Assembly (NCBI GenBank): GCA_033439265.1
Contig: JAVTVX010000030.1
Location: forward strand, 9,621,774-9,685,773
Source of the DNA: Dillenia suffruticosa
Taxonomy: Eukaryota > Streptophyta > Magnoliopsida > Dilleniales > Dilleniaceae
Length of the DNA: 64,000 nt
Reading direction: 5' to 3'
The notes under the pieces are model-generated. The model was not told the DNA's origin, ran no database searches, and saw only the letters and a list, made by a program, of their open reading frames with translations. This document shows, piece by piece, positions 36,768 through 50,400 of this stretch; position 1 is the stretch's first letter; every line of letters starts with the position of its first letter. A program made the position numbers and the translations under genes.

Positions 36768-39235
36768 TTATAGTTGAGCACTCTGATACCGAGATGTGTC
36801 TTGAACTTGATTTTTATGTATTTGGTGCATGTTCAGTGCTTCTAAAGCATCCAGACTAGTTCGACCCAAAATAGCATTGTAAGGGGACAACAGATTGACC
36901 ACGTTGAAGGTGGTTGTGGTAATAGCATGATTAGGTGACGTTCGCAAAAATACTGGAACCAAAACAACACTCTTGGGGTATAACTACTCGCCCAAGAGTC
37001 TTTTTAAGGGTCCAGTGTGGGGTTGAAGATGTGTTTTTAGTTGAGACCTATTTTCCAAAAGGCTTCCAATAGAGAAGATTGTAGCATGCTCCTTGGTCGA
37101 CGAAGATCCACTTTAACGTGTATTGACCTATCTTGGCAGTGACGACGAGCAGGTTGTATTGACTAGAATCGACTCCTAACGGATCATCGTCATCAAAACC
37201 AATCATTGGTCTTTTCCTTTTCTATCTCTTCTCAATACGAGCAATGAGGACCTCTTTGTAAACAAATGTCTCTGTTATTTGAAATGTCGGGGCAATCAGC
37301 TGCTGGATCTAGCCTTGCTATGTTTTCGCATGGTCAGTTGAGCTCTGGGCTTGAGAAGGATCACCGAGAGAGAGGGGTGCCAAAGAGCAATTCCCACTTT
37401 AAATGTGAAGGATTACTCCATGCGCTTGGTTCCAAGCAACTCCCGTGACCGGTGGCTTGTTGGGTTCCTCTATTCGGCCTCTAGCGTTTGGTCCTCTAAG
37501 GGGGATTGTTTTCTCACTTTGCACTAACAAATCTTCAAAGTCTACCATCTCGAGCTAAGGTCTTGAGCTCGTCTTTTAACTTTCAGCATTCATCTATTAC
37601 GTGGCCATAATCCCTGTAGAAGTGACAGTATCAAGTTTTGTTCTTTTTGGAGTCGTCCCCCATTGGACAAGGGTGCCATTTAACATAAGGTTTTTCCCAT
37701 CAAAATCTGGCTAGACATGTCATTCAAAGGAGCACAGTCGTTGAACTTGTGACAAGTGGAGGTCTTGGTTAGCTCCTATTGGGCGAGGATTGCCGCGAGG
37801 AGCGACTATGGTTGTTTCTTCCCATTCTACTTCAGTGCCTATTGAATGTCTCAGCTTCTTTTGCAGCAATATACTTCTCTGCTCGGGCATAAAATTCTTG
37901 AATGGTGGCTAGAGGATTCTTTGTAATCGAAGTTTTTATTTTCAAGGGTCGTAATCCGGTAAGTAGCGTTGCCAAAATGATGGAATAGTTTAGACTCGAG
38001 ACATTCATCATTTCAGTCTTGAATTTGTCAAGAAAATCCTTCAAGGATTCGTCATTTCTCTATTATAGAGATAAAAGAGAGGTGGATTTTCTTTTGATGT
38101 CTCAATTGATCACGAAGTGAGTTTCGAACTACTGTCTTAACTGTAAGAAACTCCTGATACTAGATAGGGGAAGCAAATTGAACCATGTTAGCGCTTGCTC
38201 TTCACGGTTGTGGGGAAGTGCTTGCACATAACAGCGTCTAATATATCCCTTGAGATCATGATATATCATGAAGTAGGCCACGTGATTTCGAGGGTCGATG
38301 GTGTCGTCATACCTTTTCATAGGGGAAGGGAGGAGATCTCACAATATCCATTCTGTAGAGATTCGTGGATCAAACGGCAAAGACTAGTGGCATGTCAGAG
38401 GGTGTTATCTCACCCTACAATAATACATTGAGTCTGGCGGCTACGAGTTATTCAACTTGTTTCCTCAAGTCATTTGGATCTTGTCAAAAGGTCATCAAGG
38501 GCTCTCGGTCTCTCTGAGGCTAAAGCCTACGTGAGCATGAGTGCCCAATCTCGTGGAGGAGGATGAACTTCTTGTTTGATGGTGCTGTTGAATTCCTTCA
38601 ATTGTTTGCTCATGCCATAAACCTCTGATTCTAGCCTTTCCATTTGGGGGTGGTTGACTCGGCTAGGAGAGGTTAAAGCAGGGGGAGGAGTCGGTTGGTT
38701 TTGAGGTTGGGCAGTAGGCGGCTAAGCTCTCCTTGTGAGGGTGGTTCCGCTTGGCGTTGTGAGTGGATGATAAAGGTATTTGGTAGATCAACCGAAGCTG
38801 CTAGTGGATGAGGATCCATGGGGTTGGACGTTTGTCCTTCCATCATAGACAATGCTTTTAAGGTGTTGTTTCCATTCCTCCTTTTGGGCAGTATAGTGAT
38901 AGGAAATATAATAAAACAGGGCATGAAGTATCTTCAGCTCAGAGATCAATCTATTCTCACAGATGGTATCAATATGTTGGAGGTGGATTTGCTCCACAGA
39001 TGAACTGCTTTATTGACTCGGATGGGGAACCCGTGCTGATGTGTCCTCTAGGCCTAAGTGGATAGAAAGACCTGCAAGTACCCGTCAGACGTGGTCTAGC
39101 AAAGGAAGTTATGATATTTGTCAAAAAGATGAGTGAGAGAAAAAAAGAGCAAACTAAGTAGAGTTTTAGATCAACCCTATATAGTCTCCATATATAATGT
39201 GTATGTAAATTTGTCATACGTACTTGGAAGGTCAT
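36768..39235 (-). mobile_element. Ty3-gypsy gag-protease relic (Tat/Athila-like gag)
   Basis: Minus-strand fragments in gypsy order: capsid RYDDTIDPRNHVAYF, HNREEQALTWFNLLP (38320-38130), FLDKFKTEMMNV and YARAEKYIAAKEAE (38040-37850). A protease region follows with DDPLGVDSSQYNLLVV-type sequence, a VDQGAC active-site block (about 37200-37090) and LLSPYNAILGRTSLDAL (36960-36780). Frames change and are interrupted. No RT, integrase or LTR was found. The long gag and AYNAILGR motif resemble Tat/Athila-like elements. Confidence 0.75.
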
Positions 39236-39665
39236 CTTTACTTAGTATTTATAGTATGTGTATGTATGATAAGTCTCTTATTTAAGGATGTAAAAACCCT
39301 AATTATCTTAAAGAGATATCATTGAAAATCTTTCGAAATTACAAAAACTGTAGTCAAATATGTTTAGGAAATTTAGAATTCTATAGAATAAGGGAAGTTC
39401 AAATTGTCATAGAGATTCCTTACCTTATTGGGAGAGATTATTTTCAGGATTTAAGGAAATTTAAATTTTGAGTGATCATGATCTTGATCTGCTTAGTAGA
39501 GACATCACTCGCCATGAGACCATTTGATAGTAACCGAGAGAGTTCAATTGAAAGGTAATCGAGACTGCCAAAAGACTTCGACCGAGAGATGACTGAGAGG
39601 CCTTCTCGGGTTCTTACCGAGAAATAAGTCATTTAATAGCTTGTGGATTCGACTATTATTGATTT

Positions 39666-39747
39666 TTTTTTTTGTTATATAAGAATTTAAATTTGAGATT
39701 ATTAGATTGGGAAAGTAGAGTTTGTACCATTAAACTGTCCCTTGAGA
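39666..39747 (-). mobile_element. Short SINE relic with target-site duplication
   Basis: The flanking direct repeats GACTATTATTGATTT (39651-39665) and GACTGTTATTGATTT (39748-39762) differ at one base. The T-run at the left is the minus-strand poly(A). The body on the minus strand ends AATTCTTATATAACAAAAA, as in the relic at 27.3 kb. At about 80 bp it is short and may be 5' truncated. Confidence 0.65.
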
Positions 39748-39762
39748 GACTGTTATTGATTT

Positions 39763-41445
39763 AGTGGACTCTAGTATATGTGCTTTATGCTTATTGACCG
39801 TTAGGCCCTATACGATCACTTTCTATATAGAATGTAACGTAGATGAGGCTATAGTGGTACATGATGCGTTTTTGTATTAAATTTGTGATGATGGTGAAAT
39901 CAATAATTGCATGGCTAGGGATAATAAAAGTTTTCATAATGAAAATGAATATGGTAATGATAGTAGACAAAGTGAGAGTTGTCATGATAAGGATGATTGT
40001 AGCAATGATAGTAGTAACTATGAAACTGATAGTGCATAAAGCAATAGGTTTGAAGAGAATGATTATAAACATGAGGGTTAAGACGTGTTTGAAGTCCCAT
40101 TTAACAATTAATGTAGAGAGTTAACAACCTAATAAAGGCATTCCACAATCCGGTTGTGGAAAGAGGAAAGTACAATTTAATGACCAGGAGGACTGTACTG
40201 GAAATGTTGAGGACGACTTGGAATACAATATCCATGAAGAGGAAATTGATAATGAGGACTTTCATTCACAGAGGCACAAAGTTAGGTGCGAGGAGACAAC
40301 CCTAAGTTCATTGAATCCATGAAGGGTCAGCTTTTTGAGAGTTTGAGTTTTTTTGAAACAAGTGGTAATGCACTTCAATGTACGTTCTTCCATAGTCGTG
40401 GTTTGGAAAATGAGAAGAGAGAAGAGAGTGACCAAAGCAGATGAAATAAATAGCAAAAAATTGAAGGGTTTGGCATTTGGTTCTTGCCAGAGAAGGGTAA
40501 ACTCTCTCTCTCTCTCTACCTCTCCCCCGATGTTGAACCACTCTCTCTCTATCCAATCTCTCTCTCTCTCTCTCTCTCTCTCTAAAGGTTCAAAATATCA
40601 TCTCTCTCCATCCACATCTGTTTTCTTTTTTAACTTGATTGTGACAAATACTACATGTCACGTAATACGTCAACAAAATGCTAACATCACACATCGAGCA
40701 AATTTACTAGTGTATCACGTGCCATGTCAATATATTGCTCCGCCTATCAAATCACATCAAATGCCACATCATGCCAAATCAACAATTAACAACACGCTAG
40801 CATCATCGGTGACGGAGAACTACATTGTTCCATTTTTCCAACTTTGAGTACTCTTTAAGTGTAGTGGTTGGAAGTCCATAAACGTAATTGGGATTTTGAT
40901 ACAACTTCAAATAACTTAAAATATAATTTTTCCTGATATTTAAAATATCAAATTTAATCTAAGCTTAGGTTATCAAATGAGTTCAAATTCTCATTAGAAA
41001 CAAAAACAAATAGAAAAAACTAAAAAACAGTTTAAAAAATTTTAATAAGATAATTTAAATAAAATAGTAAATTTGAAAAATTAAGATCAATGATCTAATC
41101 TTAATATCATCCATATTATTTTCTACGGAAAACAATAATAAATCCAAAAACCCACCGAAAAAGAAAAAAAAAATTATGAGAAGAGAAGTGGATTAATTTT
41201 TTTGATAATTTCTTCAATGTCAACTCCAAAGCGTAGAAAAATAATTTGATTGCAATCAAAATGCAAAGCATTTGCGGATGGTATCTTTACACTAGTGCAC
41301 ATCATCCATGTACTACAAAATTTTCTTAGGGGACTATTTAACCCCGATCAACCAGGCCCACTTCCGCGCTGCCGCTTAGAAGGGTCTCCCCTTGGACCAT
41401 CGGGTCCATAAACACCTGAACTCCAACCTATGAACTTGAATTGTG
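39763..41445. other. Spacer before the 3' end of the helicase gene
   Basis: Around 39840-40300 one plus frame is rich in Asp, Ser and Asn but broken by stops, possibly part of a decayed MULE; not firm. A (CT)n run lies at 40557-40583. The rest is AT-rich with no gene. Confidence 0.4.
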
Positions 41446-44400
41446 TTAGCTTTGCCGCTGATATGTGCTATTGACTGGAGGGGCAATTGCCACTGCCTTA
41501 TGTTTCTGATAATGGGAAGCTGATGCATGTAATGGCCTTCGAACAAGCAATTTCAGAAATTCAAGACGGTCCAGGTAAGACGTGTCTATTTCAGTTGCAT
41601 CCACCCTTGAAGTCCGCGAATCTACAGAGTCTGATGGCAGTGACAGGGCTGATAAACCATCATGAGACAAAATACAAGCTATTGAGTAAACAGAAGCACT
41701 AAGCACCGGGGGAAGAACTTCGCTGTGGTGTTTCAACTGCAAAACAGTAAACACAGATCCATAAACTCAGTCCTCAGGTTATTGACCCGAGATGTTTCTC
41801 GCTGGAGGGGACATACCCAAAATAAAAGACAAAACAGAAAGAACAGGTTCAGGAGCGTACTTTAAATAACGTTGCAGCATTTAGTCGCTCCCTCAAGCAG
41901 TATATCTGAGCAACATCGAGTGCTGCCAACTTGAAAGAAAGCCATCGATCAACAATCACTGTAACCGTGGTTTCAGGAAAAGACAGAATCTTCTCTTCAA
42001 ACCGACCACCTTCTGGTTGATTACTGATTTCCTTATCATCTTGATTACTGCTCCCCTTATCATCTTCAGAGTCATTATCTTTTCCAGGAGCCACAGCTAT
42101 TTCCGTTGCAAGAAGTAATAATGGAAGTGGACCAATAACAGTGCAATTTCTTATATGCATACCTTCATCTCCACGGATTATTTCATCAAAAATAATTAAA
42201 GGCTGATCATCAGATTTAAAGGTAGATAAACTAGAATTGGATGAGCGAGGAAGTATCCGAACTTTGTCACCACCAGCAGTTTCTATATATCTTCTTTTAT
42301 CTTGAAGACGTGACCGCAATCTCCCCACCATTGGGTACAAACCGGCCACAAGAACTCCATGAAGAATACCTGGATCCCGTGCATTTAGGCTACAATTTTT
42401 AACATCATTGGCAATGAACCCGTTACGGATTAATTCGTTTTTAAGCTGCTCACGCATGCCTGAAAGCATGTTCATGGTGCTTGGAGAGAGAAAGTACATG
42501 GAACAAAACCGAAAACCTTGACCCTTTTTATTGGCACTCCTCCAGCAATCAAAGGCTGCTACAATAGCTAGCTGATCACTGCTCCCACCATACAATGAAG
42601 CAAGCTCTGACTTGGCTAAATCAGCTTTCTTCTTTTCACTTGATGACATGGGAAGAACAAATGGATCTCGATAGGCAGAGGCACAAGCCAAAGTAAGTGC
42701 TGGATCAAGGCAGTTCAGCAATATAGCAAACAATAGCATCCTGCTGGTCAAAGGATGAACTGGTAGAGACCCTAGTCTTTCCCCAAGCTCTGTCAATGTT
42801 TCATCAGCCGTCAAAGCACCTATATCCTGCAGAACGATAACAGCATTCTGTATGGTTTCAAAAACAGGAGGGTCCAAAGTCTTCTGCAAAAACCCTGCTA
42901 TTCTGCAATGTGGATCAAGTAACTTCACCTGCAGTACAAGAAAAATATGAAAGTCATGCTCTGTGCTCTTAGATCAACCTCTAAGTTGCAAATTGACTTT
43001 TGAGACACCAAAAGGCCAGAAAAGTTAACCACCTAGCAAAGAGAGATCTGACTTCCACAAGAAATGAAGTCTCACCTTGGGTCTAGAAAATACAATAAGA
43101 GGAAAAATATTTATGCAAAAGCTCAAGGAACACCAAATTCGAAAGTTCTCCGCATATCAAGAAAGATGAATGTTCCTTCTCATCATTTAATCTACAAATA
43201 TTAATAAAGGGAACAAGGTGTTATGGCAAAATCTGTGAGCATTTTTTCTATCCATAACACTCTGACACAATTTTTGATAGTTTCTTTGTTTTGATCAAAA
43301 TATGGGAAGACTTATTCAAAGTAGTTTACTTTTATTTAGTTTCCTTATCTTTATTTTTTTAGGAAGTTATTTAAATTTTAGTTATCATTTTAGAGGTTAC
43401 TTCTAGCTTGTAAATAGACCATTACACAATATGTAAAACACAATTTTTGAGAGAATTAATAATATTGTAAGTTTTCTTCATACAAGTTTTGTTCTTTTGA
43501 AAACTTTTTGAACTTATTCAAAATAGGTATCTTGTTTAGTTTTTTGACTTATCAATCTATGCTTTGAACCACCTTAGTTGTGATATCATTCGATCCATCT
43601 TTATACCAAGATTCTTGCCTAGTAAGAAACGAGTCTAAAATCTTATACCTTAGGTTATTCCTCCTATAGGGTAAAGGGTTGAGATCTTTATTTTTCACCG
43701 GTTCAAAATAATTCTTTGGAACGATTCTTGGGCTATATTAATTTGTTCATGAATTCTCGGATTTCTACACCCTACAAGTTCACATCAGTTAATATCAGAG
43801 CTAATTCAGATTTTCTTTCGAATTGTTATTATTTTTTCATTCATCTTTCTTTGTTCTTATTTGTGTCTTGATACTCTAATTCCAATTTCGACTCATCGTG
43901 AAGACCAAAATTCTTCATTCGTTTATTTAATTTTTTTGTGTATTTCATTCTTGTTTTTTTTTTGTCAATTAAAAAAAAAAAAAAGAGGCCGTGAAAGGAA
44001 AAAAAATGAGGGGCTACAAAAAAAATGAGGCCAAAAATTAAAAAAAAAATGGTCAAAGAAGGCAACTTCCAAATTATTGCATTTTGTTCTCAAAGTTGAT
44101 AATTGCTCATTTTGTGATTTTGTTCAAATTTGGTAAATCTCCTAAATTTTTATTATTAAATTTGATACTTTTCGATTAGGATTTTCTAAATTTTTGTAGT
44201 GTTGGATTTATAATATTTTCTTATTTGTACACTTTCCTATATTTAAAACTTACCAAATTTGTGCACCTTTCTTAATCTCTTTCCTTATTTGTTCGCTCTC
44301 CCTCTTTATTCCCTTTCTTATTTGTTTCTTCCTTAACTTGAAATTTTCCAAATTCGTTACTTTCATTATTTCTTACTTTTCTTTCCTTTTGTTGTTTCTT

Positions 44401-47400
44401 CCTTCTTTGTTCCCTTGTCATATTTTCTTTCTCATGAGTTTTTGAATTTCACAAGACAATTATTTTTGAATTGAGTTCTCGAGTTCAATGAAGAGATTAA
44501 TTAACTGAAGTCAAGAGGTAAAAGACGAGATAATTCATTAGAAATAAAAACCAAATTCAAATTGAGTGAAATACGAGTGGATTTGAGTGCATCGTTTAAT
44601 TTCGAGTGAAGCACGTGAGAGAGTGTGATGAGCTTCTTTCTATTTTATTCTAACCTTGTCTTGCAGATTCCAATCATGTCTCAAAAACAAGAGTATAACA
44701 CAAACGAAAAGGTTCAATCACGCGTTGGGCCGAATTTACAATTACAAGCATTTATGGGGGAGATGAGACGGATGATGAAAAGGGAGTTAGATCTTATACA
44801 TGAAAGGTTGGATGGGGTGGAAGAGAGGTCGCAAAGGGAACAGCCACCAATTGCTCCGAACCCCCCAAGGAGGAATAGGTTTCATCAAAAGGAAGTTGAT
44901 GTTGTGGATGATTTTGAAGGGGATGGATTAGAGGGAGTTTGATAAGTTGTCGGTGGGTGGTCATAGGAGATTTGATCGGAATAAAGAAGTTAGGAATCGG
45001 GTAGACAACTTAGGGAATATCAAGATGGTAATTCCGATGTTTCAAGGTGAAAGTGATCCCAAGGCATACCTTGAGTGGGAAAAGAAGATGCAGTTGATTT
45101 TTTATTGTCACAACTACTCTAAATTAAAGAAGGTAAAACTCGATGCCATTAAATTTACCGATTATGCAATCGCGTGGTGAGATCAATTGTGCATCAATAG
45201 GAGGCGGAATGGGGATCGTCCTATTGAAACTTGGAATGAGATGAAAGTGATGAGATGATGATTTGTGCCAAGTCACTACCATCAGCATCTATACCTCAAG
45301 TTACAGAGTCTCCAACAAGGTAACCGAAATATAGACGAGTATTATAAAGAGATGGAGATGGCTATGATTAGAGCCATTGTGGAAGAGGATCGGGAGGCGA
45401 CAATGGCTAGGTTTTTAAATGGTTTAAACTGAGAGATTGCCAATACTATCGAGTTACATCATTATGTGGAGTTAGAGGATCTAGTAAATATGGCAACCAA
45501 GGTTGAGGCAATACACGGCCAAGACTAGCCCCATAGATGCTAAGTACAACATCTTGGAAGACGAGCTACCCAAAGAAAGAAGAAAATTCATCTATCTCCA
45601 AAGTTAAACCCGAGCACAAGCTAACTGCCTCCACCACGACTTCTCAAGGTAAGGTAGCCCCCACTTCAACTCGCTAACGATGTTAAATGCTTCAAATGTT
45701 AGGGAAGAGGACACATAGCTAGCAAATGTCCAAACAAACGAGTCATGGTAATTCGGGAAGATGGTGCAATCGAGTCCAAAGATTAAGGTGATCTTGATTA
45801 CATGCCATCATTAAAAGACAACCCTATGGGAGATGAGGAGTTTGGGGCCAAACATGGTGAGATGTTAGCATTTGTTACACGCCAAGCCTTAAGCTTACAA
45901 GCCAAAGGAGAAGAAGAAGTACAGCGGGAGAATATCTTTCACACTCATTGCCATGTGAAAGACAAAATATGTATTTTGATTATTGATGGTAGTAATTTTA
46001 CTAATGTTGCTAGTACTACTTTAGTAGAAAAATTGAACTTGCCAAACACTAAACATTCTCAACCCATACAAGCAACAATGGTTGAATGATAGTGGAGAAA
46101 TGAGGGTTACCAAACAGGTTGTTGTGCCATTCCGAATCGGTAAATATGAAAATGAGGTATCATGTGATGTAGTGCCAATGCAGGCTGGGCATGTTTTGTT
46201 AGGAAAGTCATGGCTATTTGATCGACATGTGCAACATGACGGTTTCACCAACAAGTATTCATTCATGTTCAATCAATGAAAAATCACTCCAATTTCGATG
46301 ACAGCAAGACAAGACCATGAGGACCAAGTGAGATTGCAAAAATTGAGCGAACAAAAAAAACTGAAAATCAAAATAAGTTGAGAAAACTGAAAAAGAAAGA
46401 AAAGAAGACAGAGAAGCCGAATTTGGTAAGGAAGAGAAAAGAGAGAAAAGTTCGGTCAAGGAGGTAAAATCAGAGAAAACATAAATGAATTTATATGCCA
46501 AAACAAGTGAAGTTAAACGAGCGTTGCTTTCAAAATGGCCGACGATTGTGTTCATGTACAAAGAGACCTTTTAAACGCTAACCAACTTAACCCTTCTTTG
46601 CCTAGTGTTGTTGTTTCTCTCTTGCAAAAATTCGAAGATGTGTTTTCCAAAGAATTACCCCAGAGTTTGCCACCTATCTAAGGGATTGAACATTAAATCG
46701 AATTCATACCCGATGCATCAATTCCAAATCATCCAGCTTATAAGAGCACTCTAGAAGAGGCGAAGGAGTCTCAAAAGCAAGTCAAAGGGTTGATGGAAAA
46801 AGGATATGTGAGAGAGAGTATGAATCCCACGTGCAGTTTCGATGATTTTGGTGCCTAAGAAAGATGGGACATAGAGGATGTGTATTGATTGTCAAGCCAT
46901 CAACAACAAAATGGTAAAATATTGACACCATATTCCTCGATTAGATAATATGTTAAATGAGCTACATGGTATTTGCGTGTTTTCTAAAATTGACCTTAAA
47001 AGTGGGTATCATCAATACGAATGAAACAAGGAGACAAATGGAAGATAGATTTTAAAACTAAATATGGATTGTATGAGTGATTAGTCATACCCTTTGGATT
47101 AACCAATACTCCTAATACATTCATGCACTTAATGAATCATGTTTTGCGTGCTTTCATTGGTAATTTGTAATTGTTTATTTTGATGATATTCTGATTTATA
47201 GCAAAAATTTGCATGATCATGTCACATATTTGCATTTGGTTTTGGATGTGCTTAGAAAGGAGAAGTTATATGCTAACCTTCAAAAATGTACTTTCTGCAC
47301 CGATAAGTTTGTTTTCCCAAGTTTTGTTGTGAGCGCTAAGGGTATCGAGATTGACGAAGAGAAAATCAAAGCCATCCAAATTTGGCCGACCCCCTCAAGT

Positions 47401-50400
47401 ATAGGTGATTTTAGAAGTTTTCATGGACTCACTAGTTTTTACAGGACGTTTGTAAAAAATTTTAGTACCATCGTTGCACCGCTTACACAAATCATCAAGA
47501 AGAACATTGCATTCTAATAAGGGTGAAGAACAAGAGAGTTGTACGTCTTGGTTTGAGTTTTGGAGACATGGCAACACTATTTGTGGGCGAAGGAATTTGT
47601 GATTCATACAGATCATAAATTATTGAAACATTTGAAAGGTCAACACAAGCTGAACAAGAGACATACTCGATGGATGCAATTCATTTAGACTTTTCCCCAT
47701 GTCATTTGATATAAACAAGGTAAGAAAAATATGGTTGCGGATGCACTTTCACGCAAATATGCCTTAATCTCTACTCTTTATGCTAAGTTTCTTAGTTTTG
47801 AACACATTAAGGAAATTAATCATGATGACCATGACTTCAGGGAGATTTATAGAACTTATGAAAAATTTACAGATAGTAAATTTTATAGGCATGAAGATTT
47901 CTTATTTAGAGAAAATAAGTTGTGTGCACCTAATTGTTTATTAAGAAACTTGTTAGTTCAAGAATCCTATGGTAGAGGGTTAATGGGACATTTTGGAGTC
48001 ATCAAAATTTGGCTATTTTACAGGAGCACTATCGGCCACACATGAAGCAAGACGCAAAAAGACTTTGTAGTAGATGTGTTACCTGTAGGCAAACTAAATC
48101 GGGAGTTCAACCTAATGGTCTTTACACACCTCTACCGATTCCTATCACCTTGAATTGATATTTCGACGGATTTTGTTTTGGATTTACCTAGGAGTAGGCA
48201 TAGACAGGATTCAATCTTTGTGTGTAAATCGGTTTTCTAAAATGACCCATTTTATCCCTTGTCATAAGTATGATGATGCATCTCATATTGAAGAGTTGTT
48301 CTTTAGGAAGATTGTGAGGTTACATGGTATGTCTAAGACAATAGTTTCACATCGGAATGTTATGTTTTTGAGTTACTTTTGAAAGATATTATGGGGAAGT
48401 TAGGAACGAAACTTTTGTTTTCTATTACTTGTCATCCTCAAACCGATGGTCAAAAAGTAGTTAATAGGACTTCATCTACTTTGTTGAGGGCTATCATTAG
48501 TATGAACATTAAAGCTTGGGAGGATTTTTTACCACATATTGAGTTTGCTTATAGTTGTACCATTATTCTGCTACTAAGTTCTCACCAATTGAAATTATTT
48601 ATGATTTTAATCCTTTAACTCTTTTGGATTTATCACATTTACTTGTTTCTGAGTAAGTGAATTTAGATGGTAAGAAGAAGGCAGAATTTGTGAAGCAACT
48701 CCATGAGAAGGTACGATTCAACATAGAGAGGAGGACCGAACAATATATCAAACAAGCCAACAAAAGACGTCACAAGCTGATTTTTGAGCACAGTGATTGG
48801 GTTTGGCTACACATGAGGAAAGAAAAATTTCCTGCACAGACGTTCTAAGATGCTTCCTCGAGGAGATGGTCATTTTCAAGTGTTAGAACAGATCAACAAC
48901 AATGCTTACAAACTTGACTTTCCAGATGAATACAATGTTAGTACTACTCTCAATGTTAATGACTGGAGTCCTTTTGATGTAGGTGACGATTTGAGGACAA
49001 ATTCTTCTCAAGAGGGGGGAATGATGAGGACATAAAGGTTGCAAGGAATTTGCATGATCGAATTCAAGTTTCAGTTGATCCGGTGACGAGGGTTCAAGCT
49101 AAAAAATTTAAAGAAGAGCTGAATAAATTAATCCGAAAAGTTTTACAGGATGAAGTTATAGTCCAAGTGAATGAAGAACCAAAAATGGCCTTAATTATGC
49201 TCATTCAAGCCTAATTGGAAGAATAAAAAGATCCAAAACTATTCAAGACTAACGGAGGACGTTAATAGGAGCAAAGACTTGATCAAAATATGCTTTGACA
49301 CAATTTTTGGCGGTTTCTTTGCTTTGGTCAAAATATGAAAAGATTTGGTCATAGTTTATTTTTATTTAGTTTTCTTTATTTTTTTAAGAAGTTATTTAAA
49401 TTTTAGTTGTCATTTTAAAAGTTACTTCTATCCTATAAATAGGACAATACACATTATGTAAAACATAACTTTTGAGAGAATTAATAATATTGTGAGTTTT
49501 CCTCACACATGTTTTGTTTTTCTGAAAACTCTTTGAACTTATTCAATATAGGTGTCTTATTTAGTTCTTTGACTTATCGATCTAGACTTTGAACCACCTA
49601 AATTATGGTATCATTTGATCCATTTTTATACCAATTTACGTTCTAGTGAGAAACCAGTTTACGGTCTTATACCTTAGGTTCTTCCTCCTTTAAGGCAACT
49701 GTTTGAGATCTTTATTTTCCATCGGTTCAAAATCATTCTTTGGAACGATTCTAGCTATATTAATTTGTTCGTGGATTCTCAAGTTTCTATTACATACGAG
49801 TTCACAGCAGGTGGTGTACACCAAAAAAATATTCATCAATATTTCAAGAGAGAATCATTGTGTACCTGTAAGCAAAGTTCCTCCATTGATGTTCTTTTTA
49901 TTTCGGGAACTGGGAAATCTGGCATAGAGTCAGCTCGAAGTTTTGAATAAAGATGGAAACATATTCCAGGTTGGCAGCGGCCAGCACGACCCTCTCGCTG
50001 CTTTGCACTTGCTTTTGAAATCCAAGATGTCTCAAGAGTTGACACATTATTGTAGGGGTCATAACTCTTTTCTTTCATTCTACCACTATCTATGACACAT
50101 ACAACATCATCTATTGTAACGGCAGTCTCGGCCAAATTCGTCGAAAGAATAATTTTGCGGGAACCTGGAGGTGGACGTCTAAAAACCTTCTTCTGCTCCT
50201 CTGATGGAATCATAGAATGAAGGGATAGTATCACAAATCTAGAAGAATCCTTGAAAAAGGGATCAGTAGTTAATCTCTCTCTTGTCTTGTTTATATCATC
50301 CCACCCAGGTAAAAAAACAAGAATGGCCCCATCCTCTGAGTCAACACATATTTTTCTTAGTAACTGCACTATGAGGTTGACATCGACAAGTTCCGGATTT

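Larger units (their letters stand above)
43263..49809 (+). mobile_element. Near full-length Ty3-gypsy retrotransposon in helicase intron 12 (antisense)
   Basis: It is 6.5 kb with two LTRs and gag, protease, RT, RNase H, integrase in gypsy order on the plus strand, opposite to the host gene. All domains carry stops or frameshifts, so it is inactive. The LTRs differ at many sites, which indicates an old insertion. No clear target-site duplication remains. Confidence 0.9.
42929..49865 (-). other. Helicase intron 12 (6.9 kb) expanded by a gypsy element
   Basis: The donor TTACAG|GTACAC and acceptor GTACTGCAG|GTGAAG join [13 protein letters not shown] in frame. Removing the gypsy element leaves about 390 bases. 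The element ends only 56 bases from the donor site. Confidence 0.85.

Noticed and set aside
39861-40124. Met/Val/Ile-rich 87-codon frame
   Set aside because: Low complexity from GATGAT-type sequence; another frame is acidic but broken, so no gene is supported.
49015-49035. Purine run AGAGGGGGGAATGATGAGGAC as polypurine tract with LTR start at 49021
   Set aside because: The sequence after it still reads as a polyprotein tail ([16 protein letters not shown]) and has no counterpart next to the 5' LTR; LTR homology begins only at 49296.
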